Shown: positions 25,627 to 35,700, numbered from the stretch's first letter. The stretch: 64,000 nucleotides of DNA from Flavobacteriaceae bacterium (GCA_002707025.1 PALG01000032.1:62001-126000), one strand, 5' to 3'. Notes: generated by a model from the sequence alone, not told the origin. Translations and numbers: made by a program.

Positions 25627-27248
25627 TGAAAAAGCTGAATTTTTTAATCCTTTTTTTATGCTTCGGAATCGCTTCCGTAGCGCAAAACTTTAGCCGTCAA
25701 GACAGCCTTCGGGGTACAATTACAGCCGAAAGGGCTTGGTGGGATTTGCAACATTATACTTTAAACGTGGAAGTCTTTCCAAAGGAAAAATCCATTCAAG
25801 GAAGTAATACCGTCACCTATCTGGTTTTGGAAAGTGAAAAAGTAATGCAAATCGATTTGCAGCCTCCCATGAAGATTGATAAAATCTTTCAAAATGGAAA
25901 GGAACTTTCATACACTTCGGAAGGCAATGCACATTTTATTTCCTTAGACACCCTTCAGGAAAAAGGAAAGGAATACCAACTCACCGTTTATTTTTCGGGA
26001 AAACCCAAAATTGCTCGAAATCCACCTTGGGATGGCGGATTTAGCTGGCGTGAGGATGAAAACGGAAACCCTTTTATTGCGACGTCCAATCAGGGTATCG
26101 GCGCTAGTATTTGGTGGCCCAACAAGGACCATCCGTACGATGAACCCAATCGTGGAGTAGATCTTTACCTCACGGCTCCAAAGCATCTCGTTGCGGTGGG
26201 TAATGGCCGATTAGTGGCTACTTCGGAAGAAACCGATGGCAATACTTGGCATTGGAAAGTAATCAATCCCATTAATAATTACGGAGTCAATGTGAATATT
26301 GCGGATTATGTTTCTTTTTCTGAAAAATATGAAGGTTTAAAAGGTATGCTCGATGTAGAGTACTGGGTAGTAAGGGATCACCTCGACAAAGCCAAGGAAC
26401 AATTTCAACAGGTTCCTAAAATGCTGGAAGCTTTTGAGTATTGGTTCGGCCCCTATCCTTTCTATGAAGACAGCTTCAAATTGGTAGAAGTGCCCTATTT
26501 GGGGATGGAACACCAGAGTAGTGTTACGTATGGAAACCGATATAAAAATGGCTACCTAGGTCGGGATTTAAGTGATACCGGCTGGGGGCTAAAGTTCGAT
26601 TTTATTATCATCCACGAATCGGGTCATGAATGGTTTGCCAACAATATTACCAATAAAGATGTGGCCGACATGTGGATTCACGAAGGGTTTACCGCTTACT
26701 CGGAAAGCTTGTATCTCGATTATCATTTTGGAACAACCGCAGCTAGTGAATACGTAGTGGGCACGCGACGCATGATTCGTAATGATCGGCCCATCATAGG
26801 AACCTACAACGTACATCACGAAGGGAGTGGAGACATGTACTACAAGGGAGCCAATATCCTGCATACCCTTCGGCAATTACTGGAAGATGATGAAAAATGG
26901 CGCAATATATTAATGGGGCTTAACCAGACATTTTACCATCAAACCGTGACCAGTAAAGAAGTGGAAAATTACATCAGTAAGGCTTCCGGTATTGATCTTA
27001 CGGAATTCTGGAATCAGTATCTACGAACCACCCAAATTCCGAAATTGGAATACCAAATAGAAGAAAATCGTTTGAGGTTTCGTTACGTTGATATTATTGA
27101 AAATTTTGATATGCCAGTGATGATGAGGCTTGATGATGAAGAAGTTTGGATCTATCCCTCTTCAGAATGGAAAACAAAAGAATTTAAAGCGTCCATTGAA
27201 AATGCTGAAGTGAAAAAAGATTTTTATATTAATTCGGAAAAAATTTAA
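25626..27248 (+). CDS. M1-family metallopeptidase
   Basis: 540 residues with a signal peptide (LCFGIASVAQ). The zinc site is His330-Glu331-x-x-His334 with the downstream ligand Glu353 in MWIHEGFTAYSE. The usual exopeptidase GAMEN motif appears as LGMEHQSS, the variant common in Bacteroidota relatives. The N-terminal beta-saddle domain is present, but the long C-terminal ERAP-like domain is absent, so this is the short form. The expected role is aminopeptidase action on imported or periplasmic peptides, together with the M28 enzyme encoded immediately upstream. Confidence 0.92.
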   Translation: MKKLNFLILFLCFGIASVAQNFSRQDSLRGTITAERAWWDLQHYTLNVEVFPKEKSIQGSNTVTYLVLESEKVMQIDLQPPMKIDKIFQNGKELSYTSEGNAHFISLDTLQEKGKEYQLTVYFSGKPKIARNPPWDGGFSWREDENGNPFIATSNQGIGASIWWPNKDHPYDEPNRGVDLYLTAPKHLVAVGNGRLVATSEETDGNTWHWKVINPINNYGVNVNIADYVSFSEKYEGLKGMLDVEYWVVRDHLDKAKEQFQQVPKMLEAFEYWFGPYPFYEDSFKLVEVPYLGMEHQSSVTYGNRYKNGYLGRDLSDTGWGLKFDFIIIHESGHEWFANNITNKDVADMWIHEGFTAYSESLYLDYHFGTTAASEYVVGTRRMIRNDRPIIGTYNVHHEGSGDMYYKGANILHTLRQLLEDDEKWRNILMGLNQTFYHQTVTSKEVENYISKASGIDLTEFWNQYLRTTQIPKLEYQIEENRLRFRYVDIIENFDMPVMMRLDDEEVWIYPSSEWKTKEFKASIENAEVKKDFYINSEKI

Positions 27249-27256
27249 TTCCAATC

Positions 27257-27826
27257 ATGGAAAAACCCGAATTATATTTCCCAAGGGATATTGAATGGCG
27301 GGAGTGGCTGCACGACTACCACAAAACACATACAAAGGGAGTGTATTTGATCTTTTACAAAGTAGATATGGAAATTCCATCGATGCGATGGGAAGAGGCC
27401 GTAAAAGTGGCTCTTTGTTATGGGTGGATTGACAGTACCGTAAAAAGTTTGGGGCAAGGCAAACGAAAACAATATTTCTGTCCCAGAAACCCCAAAAGTA
27501 CTTGGAGTGCCCTTAATAAAAAATATGTTGAGGAGTTGGACGCAGAAGGCTTAATTCATACCAGTGGATGGGAGGTGATTGAAAATGCCAAGGAATTGGG
27601 TACTTGGAGCGCCATGGACGATGTCGAAAATTTAGTTATCCCTCCCGATTTACATACTGCTTTTCAGAAAAATCCTAGTGCCTTTCAAAATTATCAAAAT
27701 TTTAGCCCAAGCTATCAAAAGAGTTATTTAAGCTGGCTTTTTCAGGCAAAGAGGGAAACTACCCGAATAAGAAGAATTGATGCTATCATATCATATTGTA
27801 ATCGAAATATAAAAACGAGACCATAA
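27257..27826 (+). CDS. YdeI/OmpD-associated-family protein
   Basis: 189 residues, cytoplasmic. The N-terminal half carries the family pattern (ELYFPRDIEWREWLHDYHKT, then WEEAVKVALCYGWIDSTVK and a basic segment before PRNPKSTWSALN). The C-terminal half has the OmdA-like block (FSPSYQKSYLSWLFQAKRET). Relatives have been called bacteriocin-protection or OmpD-associated proteins on slim evidence; the biochemical role is unknown. It follows the M1 gene by 8 bp and may simply share its transcript. Confidence 0.8.
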   Translation: MEKPELYFPRDIEWREWLHDYHKTHTKGVYLIFYKVDMEIPSMRWEEAVKVALCYGWIDSTVKSLGQGKRKQYFCPRNPKSTWSALNKKYVEELDAEGLIHTSGWEVIENAKELGTWSAMDDVENLVIPPDLHTAFQKNPSAFQNYQNFSPSYQKSYLSWLFQAKRETTRIRRIDAIISYCNRNIKTRP

Positions 27827-27833
27827 TTTTATT

Positions 27834-27841
27834 TATATTTG
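27834..27841 (+). promoter_or_regulatory. Putative -7 element (TATATTTG) before a candidate small RNA
   Basis: A full match to TAnnTTTG begins 7 bp after the YdeI-like stop codon, in a non-coding gap of 236 bp. Transcription would start near 27848, just before the nested hairpins. No good -33 element was found. Confidence 0.45.
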
Positions 27842-27847
27842 GTCTTT

Positions 27848-27963
27848 CCTATACATAGGATTAAAAATTAGGCACCTATTTTTGAGCGTTCAGTCGTCTC
27901 CCCAGATAAAGACATAAGTTTTTGTCAACTGAACATTAAACTTAAAAAAGGTGCCGTTTTTTT
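27848..27963 (+). ncRNA. Candidate structured small RNA ending in its own terminator
   Basis: Nested complementary segments are visible. Outer GGCACC (27871-27876) pairs with GGTGCC (27950-27955), extended by T5/A6. Inner GTTCAGT (27888-27894) pairs with ACTGAAC (27928-27934). A small GTCT/AGAC hairpin (27896-27899 with 27910-27913) lies within. A separate hairpin TCCTAT-AC-ATAGGA occupies 27848-27861. T7 follows the outer stem (27957-27963), so it doubles as a terminator. No reading frame of useful length fits. It may be an independent RNA or a leader element of the LysM gene. Family unknown; Flavo-1 RNA is one candidate to test. Confidence 0.45.
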
Positions 27964-28062
27964 ATTCCAATTTAAATAATCATTAATTAAATGGAAACTG
28001 TTAAAATTTGAAGTGAAATTTGTAACTTTAACCCTAACTGTTAAACTAAATCCTTAAAAATC

Positions 28063-28440
28063 ATGGTAAAACAAAAATACCAAAGTGTCTTGGACCTAGG
28101 AGAACAACTCAATGTTCAGGATGGTGATGTAAAAGTTGTGGGAGACCAACTACAAGTTTGGGGTACCACCAAAACCCAGTACGAGAAAAACCTTCTTTGG
28201 GATGAAATCAAAAAAGTAGGTGGGGAAAACCCAAGCGATATTATGGCCGATATTAAAGTGGCCGACGATTCTGTGTACGCCTATCATACCGTAAAAAGTG
28301 GGGAGTCATTAAGTAAGATTGCCAAGCATTATTATGGCAATGCCATGAAGTACAACGCCATTTTTGATGCCAATAAGGATATTCTAAAAAATCCAGATAT
28401 TATTCACCCAGGTCAGGAGTTAAAAATCCCGAACCAATAA
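28063..28440 (+). CDS. Kbp-like protein with LysM domain (BON-LysM architecture)
   Basis: 125 residues without signal peptide. The N-terminal ~65 residues look like a short BON-type fold (VVGDQLQVWGTTKTQYEKNL). Residues ~73-123 form a LysM domain (YHTVKSGESLSKIAKHYYGN ... IHPGQELKIP). E. coli Kbp (YgaU), a cytoplasmic potassium-binding protein, has the same order and a similar size. A peptidoglycan-binding role would need export, for which no signal is seen. It ends 20 bp before a strong terminator. Confidence 0.82.
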   Translation: MVKQKYQSVLDLGEQLNVQDGDVKVVGDQLQVWGTTKTQYEKNLLWDEIKKVGGENPSDIMADIKVADDSVYAYHTVKSGESLSKIAKHYYGNAMKYNAIFDANKDILKNPDIIHPGQELKIPNQ

Positions 28441-28460
28441 TTAATATAGTATTTACATTC

Positions 28461-28485
28461 ATCCCGCCTTTGTGCGGGATTTTTT
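28461..28485 (+). terminator. Intrinsic terminator abutting the TauE-type start codon
   Basis: Stem ATCCCGC / GCGGGAT (28461-28467 with 28474-28480, loop CTTTGT) is followed by T5. The next base begins the ATG of the permease gene, leaving no room for an independent leader. Confidence 0.85.
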
Positions 28486-29247
28486 ATGGAGCTATTTTCT
28501 GAAATATCCGTTTATCTTTTACTCGGCTTATTTTTTCTGGGTACTGCCACCTTCACGCTCTCTACCATTAGTGGCGGTGGCGGTGCTATGATGCAAATTC
28601 CTATTCTCAATTTTTTGATAGGTACTTCCCAAACTGCCCCAGTCATCAACCTGGGTGCTTTTATTAGCAGACCTGCAAGAATCGCCCTCTTTTGGAAATA
28701 CATTAATTGGGCTGTTTTTTGGTACTTTGTACCATCTGCTATAATCGGAGCTTTTTTAGCATCTTGGCTTTTTTCAGAAGTGAAGATTTACTGGATACAG
28801 GTAGTAGTTGCTATATTTCTAATCAGTACTTTTTTTCAGTATCGCTTCGGAAAAAAAGAACGCTCCTTTCCCGTCCAGCTTTGGTATTTCATTCCGCTAG
28901 GATTTTTTATTTCCCTCGTAGGTACCTTTACCGGTGGGATGGGCCCCATCCTCAATCCCTTCTTGATGAATATAGGTATCGATAAAGAAGAATTGGTAGC
29001 CACCAAGGCGGCACAGTCCTTTTTTTTAGGGCTTTCGCAAATTAGTGGCTATACCTTCTTCGGCCTCCTAAACCAAGAGCTTTGGGTATACGGTATTGCA
29101 CTTGGCTTAGGCGCTTCTTTGGGAAATTACTTCGGAAAACTTCTCCTAAAACGGATGAGCAAACTGTCCTTTCGCCGATGGGTGATTGCCATTATGGTCC
29201 TTAGCGGTTTGGTATTATTAGCTAAAGCCATACCGGAATTACTGTAA
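28486..29247 (+). CDS. TSUP (TauE/SafE) family membrane permease
   Basis: 253 residues with about seven or eight hydrophobic segments. The N-terminal family motif is STISGGGGAMMQIPIL, and the repeat-equivalent motif in the second half is GTFTGGMGPILNPFL. TSUP proteins move sulfite, sulfonates or related organic anions across the inner membrane; the substrate here cannot be read. The start at 28486 directly follows a terminator, so expression must come from read-through or from an undetected or internal start. The 3' end overlaps the convergent AAA ATPase gene by 9 bp. Confidence 0.85.
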   Translation: MELFSEISVYLLLGLFFLGTATFTLSTISGGGGAMMQIPILNFLIGTSQTAPVINLGAFISRPARIALFWKYINWAVFWYFVPSAIIGAFLASWLFSEVKIYWIQVVVAIFLISTFFQYRFGKKERSFPVQLWYFIPLGFFISLVGTFTGGMGPILNPFLMNIGIDKEELVATKAAQSFFLGLSQISGYTFFGLLNQELWVYGIALGLGASLGNYFGKLLLKRMSKLSFRRWVIAIMVLSGLVLLAKAIPELL

Positions 29248-30705
29248 TCCACTAATATACCCCCCATATACATCTTTAAAATGGAGTCCGTCGCCCAAAT
29301 AATGCCTACTCAGCTTTTTGTTTTCTGAAAGGGCCCATAAGACAAATTCCTTATAAAAATAACGGTCTTTCTTGGCAACATCAGGCACATGCTGTTGAAG
29401 CAACGTTTCTAACGGACCAATACTATCCAGTTTTTCTTGATATTCGTTATCGGTCATGGAATCCAGCAATTCGAACCCACTTTGCTCAAAAAACCACGAA
29501 ACCAAATCATCGTAGGGATCTTTATCGGTTTCTTTTTTCAGTTTTTCAATTTTAGGGAAATATTCCTCAAACTGACTTTTAATCGCATTGGCTATGAGCA
29601 TCTCAGCGACTTGGGCAGCACCTTCCTGTTCCCCTTCGTAGACCAATTCCACTTTTCCGGTGATGGAAGGAATAATCCCCATAAAATCTCCCAAACGAAC
29701 CGATGTGGTCGTATCCCCGTTTTGTAAGGAGCGCCTTTCGGCGGTACTTAATAGATTTTCAAAAGCAGTAATACTCAACCGAGCACTCACCCCACTTTTA
29801 ACATCGATGTATTCACTTTCGCGGGCTTCAAAACTTATTTGTTCCAAGATATCCTTCGCCAGATTGGGTACATGGATTTGCTCTTTTTCTGAAAGCGCTT
29901 CGGAAGTCTCCTGCTCGGTAATGGTACGGGCAATCTCAATACTTTCGGGATAATGTGTTAAAATTTGAGAGCCTATTCGGTCTTTCAACGGAGTTACAAT
30001 ACTTCCACGATTGGTGTAGTCTTCAGGGTTTGCCGTAAACACAAACTGAATATCCAAAGGCAATCGTAATTTAAACCCACGAATTTGTACGTCTCCCTCC
30101 TGAAGGATATTAAACAAAGCCACTTGAATACGGGCTTGTAGATCGGGAAGTTCGTTGATCACAAAAATGCAGCGATTTGCACGCGGAATCATTCCGTAGT
30201 GAATGACACGATCATCGGCATAGGTCAGTTTCAAATTGGCTGCTTTTATAGGGTCCACATCCCCTACCAGATCGGCTACTGTTACATCGGGAGTAGCCAA
30301 TTTTTCGGCAAAGCGATCGTCGCGGTGCAACCAAGCAATGGGTGTTTCATCGCCCAATTCCTCGATACGTTCTTTAGCAAACCTTGAAATAGGATGTAAA
30401 GGGTCATCATTTATTTCACTCCCCGCCACATACGGAATGTATTCGTCCAACAACGAAACCATTTGCCGCGCCAAACGGGTCTTGGCCTGTCCGCGTAATC
30501 CTAAAAGGTTGATATTGTGCTTCGAAAGAATAGCACGTTCCAACTCGGGAATCACACTGTATTCGTAGCCGTGAATGCCTTTAAAGGTGGGTTCTTTCTT
30601 CATGAGCTTTTGAAGTAAGTTTCGGCGTAATTCCTCTTTAATGGTTTTGTATTGGTAGCCCGATTTTTTGAGCGCTCCCAAAGTTTTTATCGTTTCAATT
30701 TTCAT
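29239..30705 (-). CDS. MoxR/Mg-chelatase-like AAA+ ATPase
   Basis: 488 residues. Walker A is GLRGQAKT (69-76), and Walker B is FVINELPD, with Asn in place of the usual Asp before Glu, as I recall for ChlI/BchI-like relatives. Sensor 1 is FTANPEDYTNRG. The AAA core is followed by a long helical C-terminus. The gene is last of a minus-strand operon with DUF1835 and VWA genes. AAA-VWA pairs of this kind (MoxR-CoxE, RavA-ViaA, ChlI-ChlD) act as chaperones that insert metals or remodel enzyme complexes. No chlorophyll, methanol or CO-dehydrogenase gene is nearby, so the client is unknown. Confidence 0.87.
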   Translation of the reverse strand: MKIETIKTLGALKKSGYQYKTIKEELRRNLLQKLMKKEPTFKGIHGYEYSVIPELERAILSKHNINLLGLRGQAKTRLARQMVSLLDEYIPYVAGSEINDDPLHPISRFAKERIEELGDETPIAWLHRDDRFAEKLATPDVTVADLVGDVDPIKAANLKLTYADDRVIHYGMIPRANRCIFVINELPDLQARIQVALFNILQEGDVQIRGFKLRLPLDIQFVFTANPEDYTNRGSIVTPLKDRIGSQILTHYPESIEIARTITEQETSEALSEKEQIHVPNLAKDILEQISFEARESEYIDVKSGVSARLSITAFENLLSTAERRSLQNGDTTTSVRLGDFMGIIPSITGKVELVYEGEQEGAAQVAEMLIANAIKSQFEEYFPKIEKLKKETDKDPYDDLVSWFFEQSGFELLDSMTDNEYQEKLDSIGPLETLLQQHVPDVAKKDRYFYKEFVLWALSENKKLSRHYLGDGLHFKDVYGGYISGLQ

Positions 30706-30708
30706 ATG

Positions 30709-31470
30709 CTATTTTTTTAAATCGTTTTGCTGAATGACTTCGTCAAACAATCGTTTTACCTGTACATCCCCAAATCCGTAGATGGTTTCCCGCTTGGAAA
30801 ACTCCTTAAAAACTTTAGGGAATTCTTTTGTGTTGAATTCCTGCATGATTTTCCGAAGGCTTTCTTTGGGTCTTCCCAAAGACGCTTCCGTAGGAATTCT
30901 TTCTACATGTGCAGCTATTGCTTCTTGAATAAAAGGAAATGTAGCTGCTAACTCTTTGGCTTTATCTGAAAGTGCGGAGAGATCATTCCTTTGATACCAT
31001 TTCCATAAAAAAATGATTCCCTGCTTGGAAGCATTTGAAATTTCCTCTTTTTGTTCGAAAAGCAGCTGTAACCCTTTTGTATCATAGGCTGCAAAGCCAT
31101 AAGGGGTGTGTGCAACAGGTCTCACCAGAAATAGTTTCACTTTTTTAGCTTCCAAAAGTGAACCGGTAAACCAAAAGTTTACCTGACAAAATAAATCGTC
31201 TTCAAACCATAAATTCACTTCAGCTCCTTTAGGTATTGCCCGTATTTTTTCAATTTCAGGAACCGTCATAGCGTGGTATTCCGCTTCAGAAAAACCTGGA
31301 TAATTTTCAGCAATAAAATGAGCCCTTACTTTGTAAAAATCCTCGAGTGTTTCCGAAGTTGTGGGGCCATCCACCAAACATTCCCTACATACCAACACAT
31401 TTCCGGAAATTGCTTTCGGAAACCGTTCCTTTAAGCTATCGCCATTCAGTATGTGATATACCTTATCCAT
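30709..31470 (-). CDS. DUF1835-domain protein
   Basis: 253 residues, cytoplasmic. The N-terminus is typical of DUF1835 (YHILNGDSLKERFP ... VLVCRECLVDGP), followed by an acidic and aromatic middle (WFEDDLFCQVNFWFTGSLL). The C-terminus is helical. No enzymatic motif is known to me. The gene sits exactly between the AAA ATPase (3 bp) and VWA (no gap) genes, so it is probably a third component of that system or an adaptor for its client. Confidence 0.8.
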   Translation of the reverse strand: MDKVYHILNGDSLKERFPKAISGNVLVCRECLVDGPTTSETLEDFYKVRAHFIAENYPGFSEAEYHAMTVPEIEKIRAIPKGAEVNLWFEDDLFCQVNFWFTGSLLEAKKVKLFLVRPVAHTPYGFAAYDTKGLQLLFEQKEEISNASKQGIIFLWKWYQRNDLSALSDKAKELAATFPFIQEAIAAHVERIPTEASLGRPKESLRKIMQEFNTKEFPKVFKEFSKRETIYGFGDVQVKRLFDEVIQQNDLKK

Positions 31471-32604
31471 TTATCGAATTCGTTTCCTTCGGTTTTGTTC
31501 ATAATCGGTAAAAATCATTTCCCCCAGACCCTTCAGTCCGGTGTAAAATGCCTTCCCCTGGTTGGCTGCAGTAAAATGATCCACAAACTGCATGAGATAA
31601 GGATCTTCAGCAATCATAAATGTGGTAATAGGAATATGCAACTTGCGGGCTTGGCGCGCCATCATATAACATTTTTTTACAATGTGGGGATCCAAGCCAA
31701 CGCTATTTTTATAATAGGTCCCATCGGGCAAATTCAAACAGCTAGGCTTCCCATCGGTAATCATGAAAATCTGTTTATTGGTATTCCGCTTTCGGCGCAA
31801 TAAGTCCATCGCCAATTGCAAGCCCGCCACGGTATTGGTGTGATAAGGCCCTACGTTTAGATATGGTAAATCCTTAATTTTGATAGGCCAAGCATCATTC
31901 CCAAAAACCAAAATATCCAAAGTGTCTTTAGGATAGCGGGTGGTGATGAATTCGGAAAGGGCCATCGCTACTTTTTTGGCAGGAGTAATTCGGTCTTCCC
32001 CGTACAAAATCATACTATGACTAATATCGATCATTAGCACTGTGCTCATTTGAGCCTTATACATATTTTCTTCCACCACGAGATCGTCTTCGGTGAGATT
32101 GAAATTTCCCAGACCATGATTAATTTGGGCATTCCGAAGGCTTTCTGTCATGGATATTTGCTCTAAAGCATCTCCAAATTGATAATTTCTGAATTCTCCC
32201 GCCTGTTCATCCCCTTGTCCCGTATATTTGGTTTTATGGTTTCCTCCGGCACTACGTTTCAGTTTTCCAAAAATCTGGCCCAAAGCGCGCTTTCGAAGGG
32301 ATCGTTCCAGTTTTTCAGACATTTTTAAGGATCCGTCTCCCCCGCCCTGTCCGTCGGGATTCATTTCTTCACGAATGTATCCTTTCTTTTTCAGGTCTTC
32401 AATAAAATCGTCTATGGTATATTCTGAAGTTGTGAGTTTGTATTCCTCATCCAATTGCCGCAACCAATCTATGGCCTCGTCAAAATCACCCGAAGTATGG
32501 GTAATGAGTTCTTGAAAAATTTCAAAAAGACGTTCAAATGGGGTTTGCTCCTTTGGGACATGTTTCGTAAAAACAAATCCGGTAGGTCTTTTTTTCTTTT
32601 CCAT
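31471..32604 (-). CDS. VWA-domain protein, partner of the MoxR-like ATPase
   Basis: 377 residues. The N-terminal ~180 residues are charged and helical (with a GQGGGDGS linker near residue 86). The von Willebrand A domain follows, with an intact MIDAS: Asp193-x-Ser195-x-Ser197 (DISHSM), a Thr near HTNTVAGLQ and Asp in MITDGKPS. It resembles CoxE/ViaA-like partners of MoxR ATPases. It is first gene of the operon VWA-DUF1835-AAA. A metal-dependent contact with a client or with the ATPase ring is expected from family knowledge. Confidence 0.88.
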   Translation of the reverse strand: MEKKKRPTGFVFTKHVPKEQTPFERLFEIFQELITHTSGDFDEAIDWLRQLDEEYKLTTSEYTIDDFIEDLKKKGYIREEMNPDGQGGGDGSLKMSEKLERSLRKRALGQIFGKLKRSAGGNHKTKYTGQGDEQAGEFRNYQFGDALEQISMTESLRNAQINHGLGNFNLTEDDLVVEENMYKAQMSTVLMIDISHSMILYGEDRITPAKKVAMALSEFITTRYPKDTLDILVFGNDAWPIKIKDLPYLNVGPYHTNTVAGLQLAMDLLRRKRNTNKQIFMITDGKPSCLNLPDGTYYKNSVGLDPHIVKKCYMMARQARKLHIPITTFMIAEDPYLMQFVDHFTAANQGKAFYTGLKGLGEMIFTDYEQNRRKRIR

Positions 32605-32738
32605 AACTTAAAATTACAATTTTTTGTAGGAAATGAAAATGCCCTTAACAAGCTTTTGTGAATAAGCCCAAGTTTTTTAGTACTTTTAGAAATCTTAATA
32701 AAAACCACCAAATTCTTGCCCAAAAAGGCTTTTGTACT

Positions 32739-35700
32739 ATGAAAAAATTGATTCTACTTCTACTCATTTGTTTTGTTAGCACAGTATCTGCTCAGAAACT
32801 CTCTATGGATCTCGTTAAGGAGATGCATCCTAGGAACATAGGTCCCGGGGGAATGTCCGGTCGGGTCACTGCAATTGATGTAGTTACCCATAACCCGGAT
32901 ATCATGTATGTGGGAACGGCTTCAGGCGGATTATGGAAAACCACAGGGGGTGGTACCAAATGGGAACCTATTTTCGACAATGAGGTAACAGCTTCTATAG
33001 GAGCTGTGGCCATTCAGCAAAGCAACCCTTCGGTAATCTGGGTAGGAACCGGTGAAGGAAACCCCAGAAATAGCTTGAATGGCGGTTATGGAGTATATAA
33101 ATCTTTGGATGGCGGTAGAACATGGCAATCCATGGGATTAGAGAAAACACGTCACATACATCGTATTCTTATAGACCCTAACAACCCCAATACCGTCTAT
33201 GTGGGAGCCATTGGCAGTCCTTGGGGCGAACATCCCGAAAGAGGGGTTTTTAAAACTACAGATGGAGGAAAAACTTGGAAGAAAATTTTATTTGCTAATA
33301 ACAAAACGGGGGTCGCCGACATGGTGATGGACCCCACCAATCCTAATAAACTAATTGTTGCGCTTTGGGAACACAAACGGGAACCTTGGTTTTTCAAGAG
33401 TGGTGGCGAAGGCAGCGGACTCTTTATCACGCATGATGGCGGGGAAAGTTGGGATGAAAAAACAGAAGCCGACGGACTTCCCAAAGGCGAATTAGGACGA
33501 ATTGGCATTGCTATTGCTGCCAATAAGCCTAATGTAGTATATGCTTTGGTAGAATCGAAAAAGAACGCGCTCTACAAGAGTGAGGACGGTGGCTTTTCAT
33601 GGAAAAAGATCAATGATAAAAATGATTTTGGAAATAGGCCATTCTACTATTCCGATATTTTTGTGGATCCTGAAAATGAAAACCGGGTGTATTCGGTGTT
33701 TACTTATGTAAATGTTTCTGAAGATGGCGGGAAAAATTTCAGCCCTTTAATGCCGGCTTACGGAGTGGATAATGGTGTCCATCCCGATCACCATGCCTGG
33801 TGGATTCATCCAGGGAATGGAGATTTTATGATGGATGGTAATGACGGCGGACTCAACATTACCAAAGATGGTGGAAAAACGTGGCGTTTCGTAGGAAATT
33901 TACCCGTAGCCAAATTTTATCATATGGCGGTCGATAACGAATTTCCCTATAATGTGTATGGTGGAATGCAGGATAACGGAAGCTGGCGAGGTCCGGCCTA
34001 TGTGTGGAAAGATCAAGGCATACGAAACAGTTACTGGCAGGAAATTTCTTTTGGCGACGGATTTGATGTGGTTCCCGACCGTGATGACAGTCAGTATGGC
34101 TGGAGCATGAGCCAACAGGGCTACGTAAGCCGCTACGACTGGAAAACTGGAAACAATTACACCGTAAGACCAACCCATCCCGACCCTAAAGTGGAATTAC
34201 GTTTTAATTGGAACAGCGCCATTAATATTGATCCATTTAATACTAGTACGATTTACTTCGGAAGTCAGTATGTCCATAAAAGTACCGACAAAGGCCTTAC
34301 CTGGAAAATCATCTCCCCAGACCTTACCACCAACGATCCAGAGAAGCAAAAACAAGGAGAAAGTGGCGGATTAACGATGGATGCCACTGGAGCTGAAAAT
34401 TATACGACCATTTTAGTAATTGAGCCCTCACCAATAGAACAAAACATGCTTTGGGCAGGCACTGATGACGGAAAGGTTCAGTATACCCAAAACGGAGGGC
34501 AAAGCTGGACCGATGTTTCCAAAAATATTAAAGAACTGCACGAAGGAAGTTGGATTGTTCAAATTAAGGCTTCTAATAAAAACAAAGGTGAAGCGTTGTT
34601 GGTGGCCAATGATTACCGAAGATTTAATTATACTCCTTATGCCTTCAGAACAAAAAATTATGGTAAAACCTGGGAGCGTATTGTAGATGAAAATGATACC
34701 GAAAGCTACGCCTTAAGTATTGTGGAAGATCCTGAAGAAAAAAATCTGTTGTTTTTAGGAACCGATGATGGCTTATATGTATCGCTTAATGCAGGTAAAG
34801 ACTGGACCAAATGGACCGAGGGCTTTCCAACCGTCTCGGTAAAAGACATGGTGATTCACCCTAGAGAACACGATTTGGTGATTGGAACTTTTGGAAGGGC
34901 CGCTTGGGTATTGGACGACATTCGTCCGCTTCGCGAGTTGGCGAAAGACCCTTCCGTTTTAGAGAAAAACATTCAACTTTTTGAACCGCCTACTGCCTAT
35001 CAAGCGGCATACCAGCAACCTACGGGAAGCCGTTTTGGAGCCGATGCCCTTTACAATGGTGAGAATAGAGCGTATGGAGCTCGTTTTCGGTATTACTTTC
35101 AGAAAAAAGAAAAAGATACTACCACTACAGAAATAGAAGGAATGAGTAAGGATTCGTTGTATTTAAAAATTTACGATGGAGATCGGTTGATTCGTACCTT
35201 AAAAAGAAAAATTCCAGATAGTACAGGAATTTATAATTGGCGGTGGTATATGGATGAAGCAGGTGTGGAAAGGCCATCCAGGGAGTTACGGGATCGAAAT
35301 AGGGAACCGGGAGGTACTTCCGTAAAGCCAGGTGATTACAGGGCAGAACTAAGTTATATGGAAGAAAACGCTATGACAATCATTTCAGTAGAAAGCGATC
35401 CCAGACTGGAGGTTTCCCAAAAAGCAATTGATGAAAGCTATGCTGCCAGTAAAAAACTGGAAGCTTGGACCCAAACCGCAGCTGAAGCCGTAAAACAATT
35501 GGCGGAAAGTAAAAATGCGGTAGAAGCCTTTAACAAAAGAATGAAAGATGAGGATGAAGAAAAATTTGAAGAAGCCATAAAACTTGGGAAGGAAACACTC
35601 AAAAAAATAGATAGTGTAATTGCTATGTATTTAGGAAAAGAAGACGACCGGCAAGGAATTACAAGAAACCAAGAACCCAGCGTGATGCAGCGCATTGGCA

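Noticed and set aside
27996-28045. Direct repeat AACTGTTAAA at 27996 and 28036, considered as a CRISPR or att-like repeat
   Set aside because: Only two copies of 10 bp, AT-rich, with no spacer array, integrase or tRNA nearby.
32658-32738. N-terminal extension of the sortilin-like protein
   Set aside because: It would place 27 polar residues before a perfect signal peptide; the ATG at 32739 is preferred.
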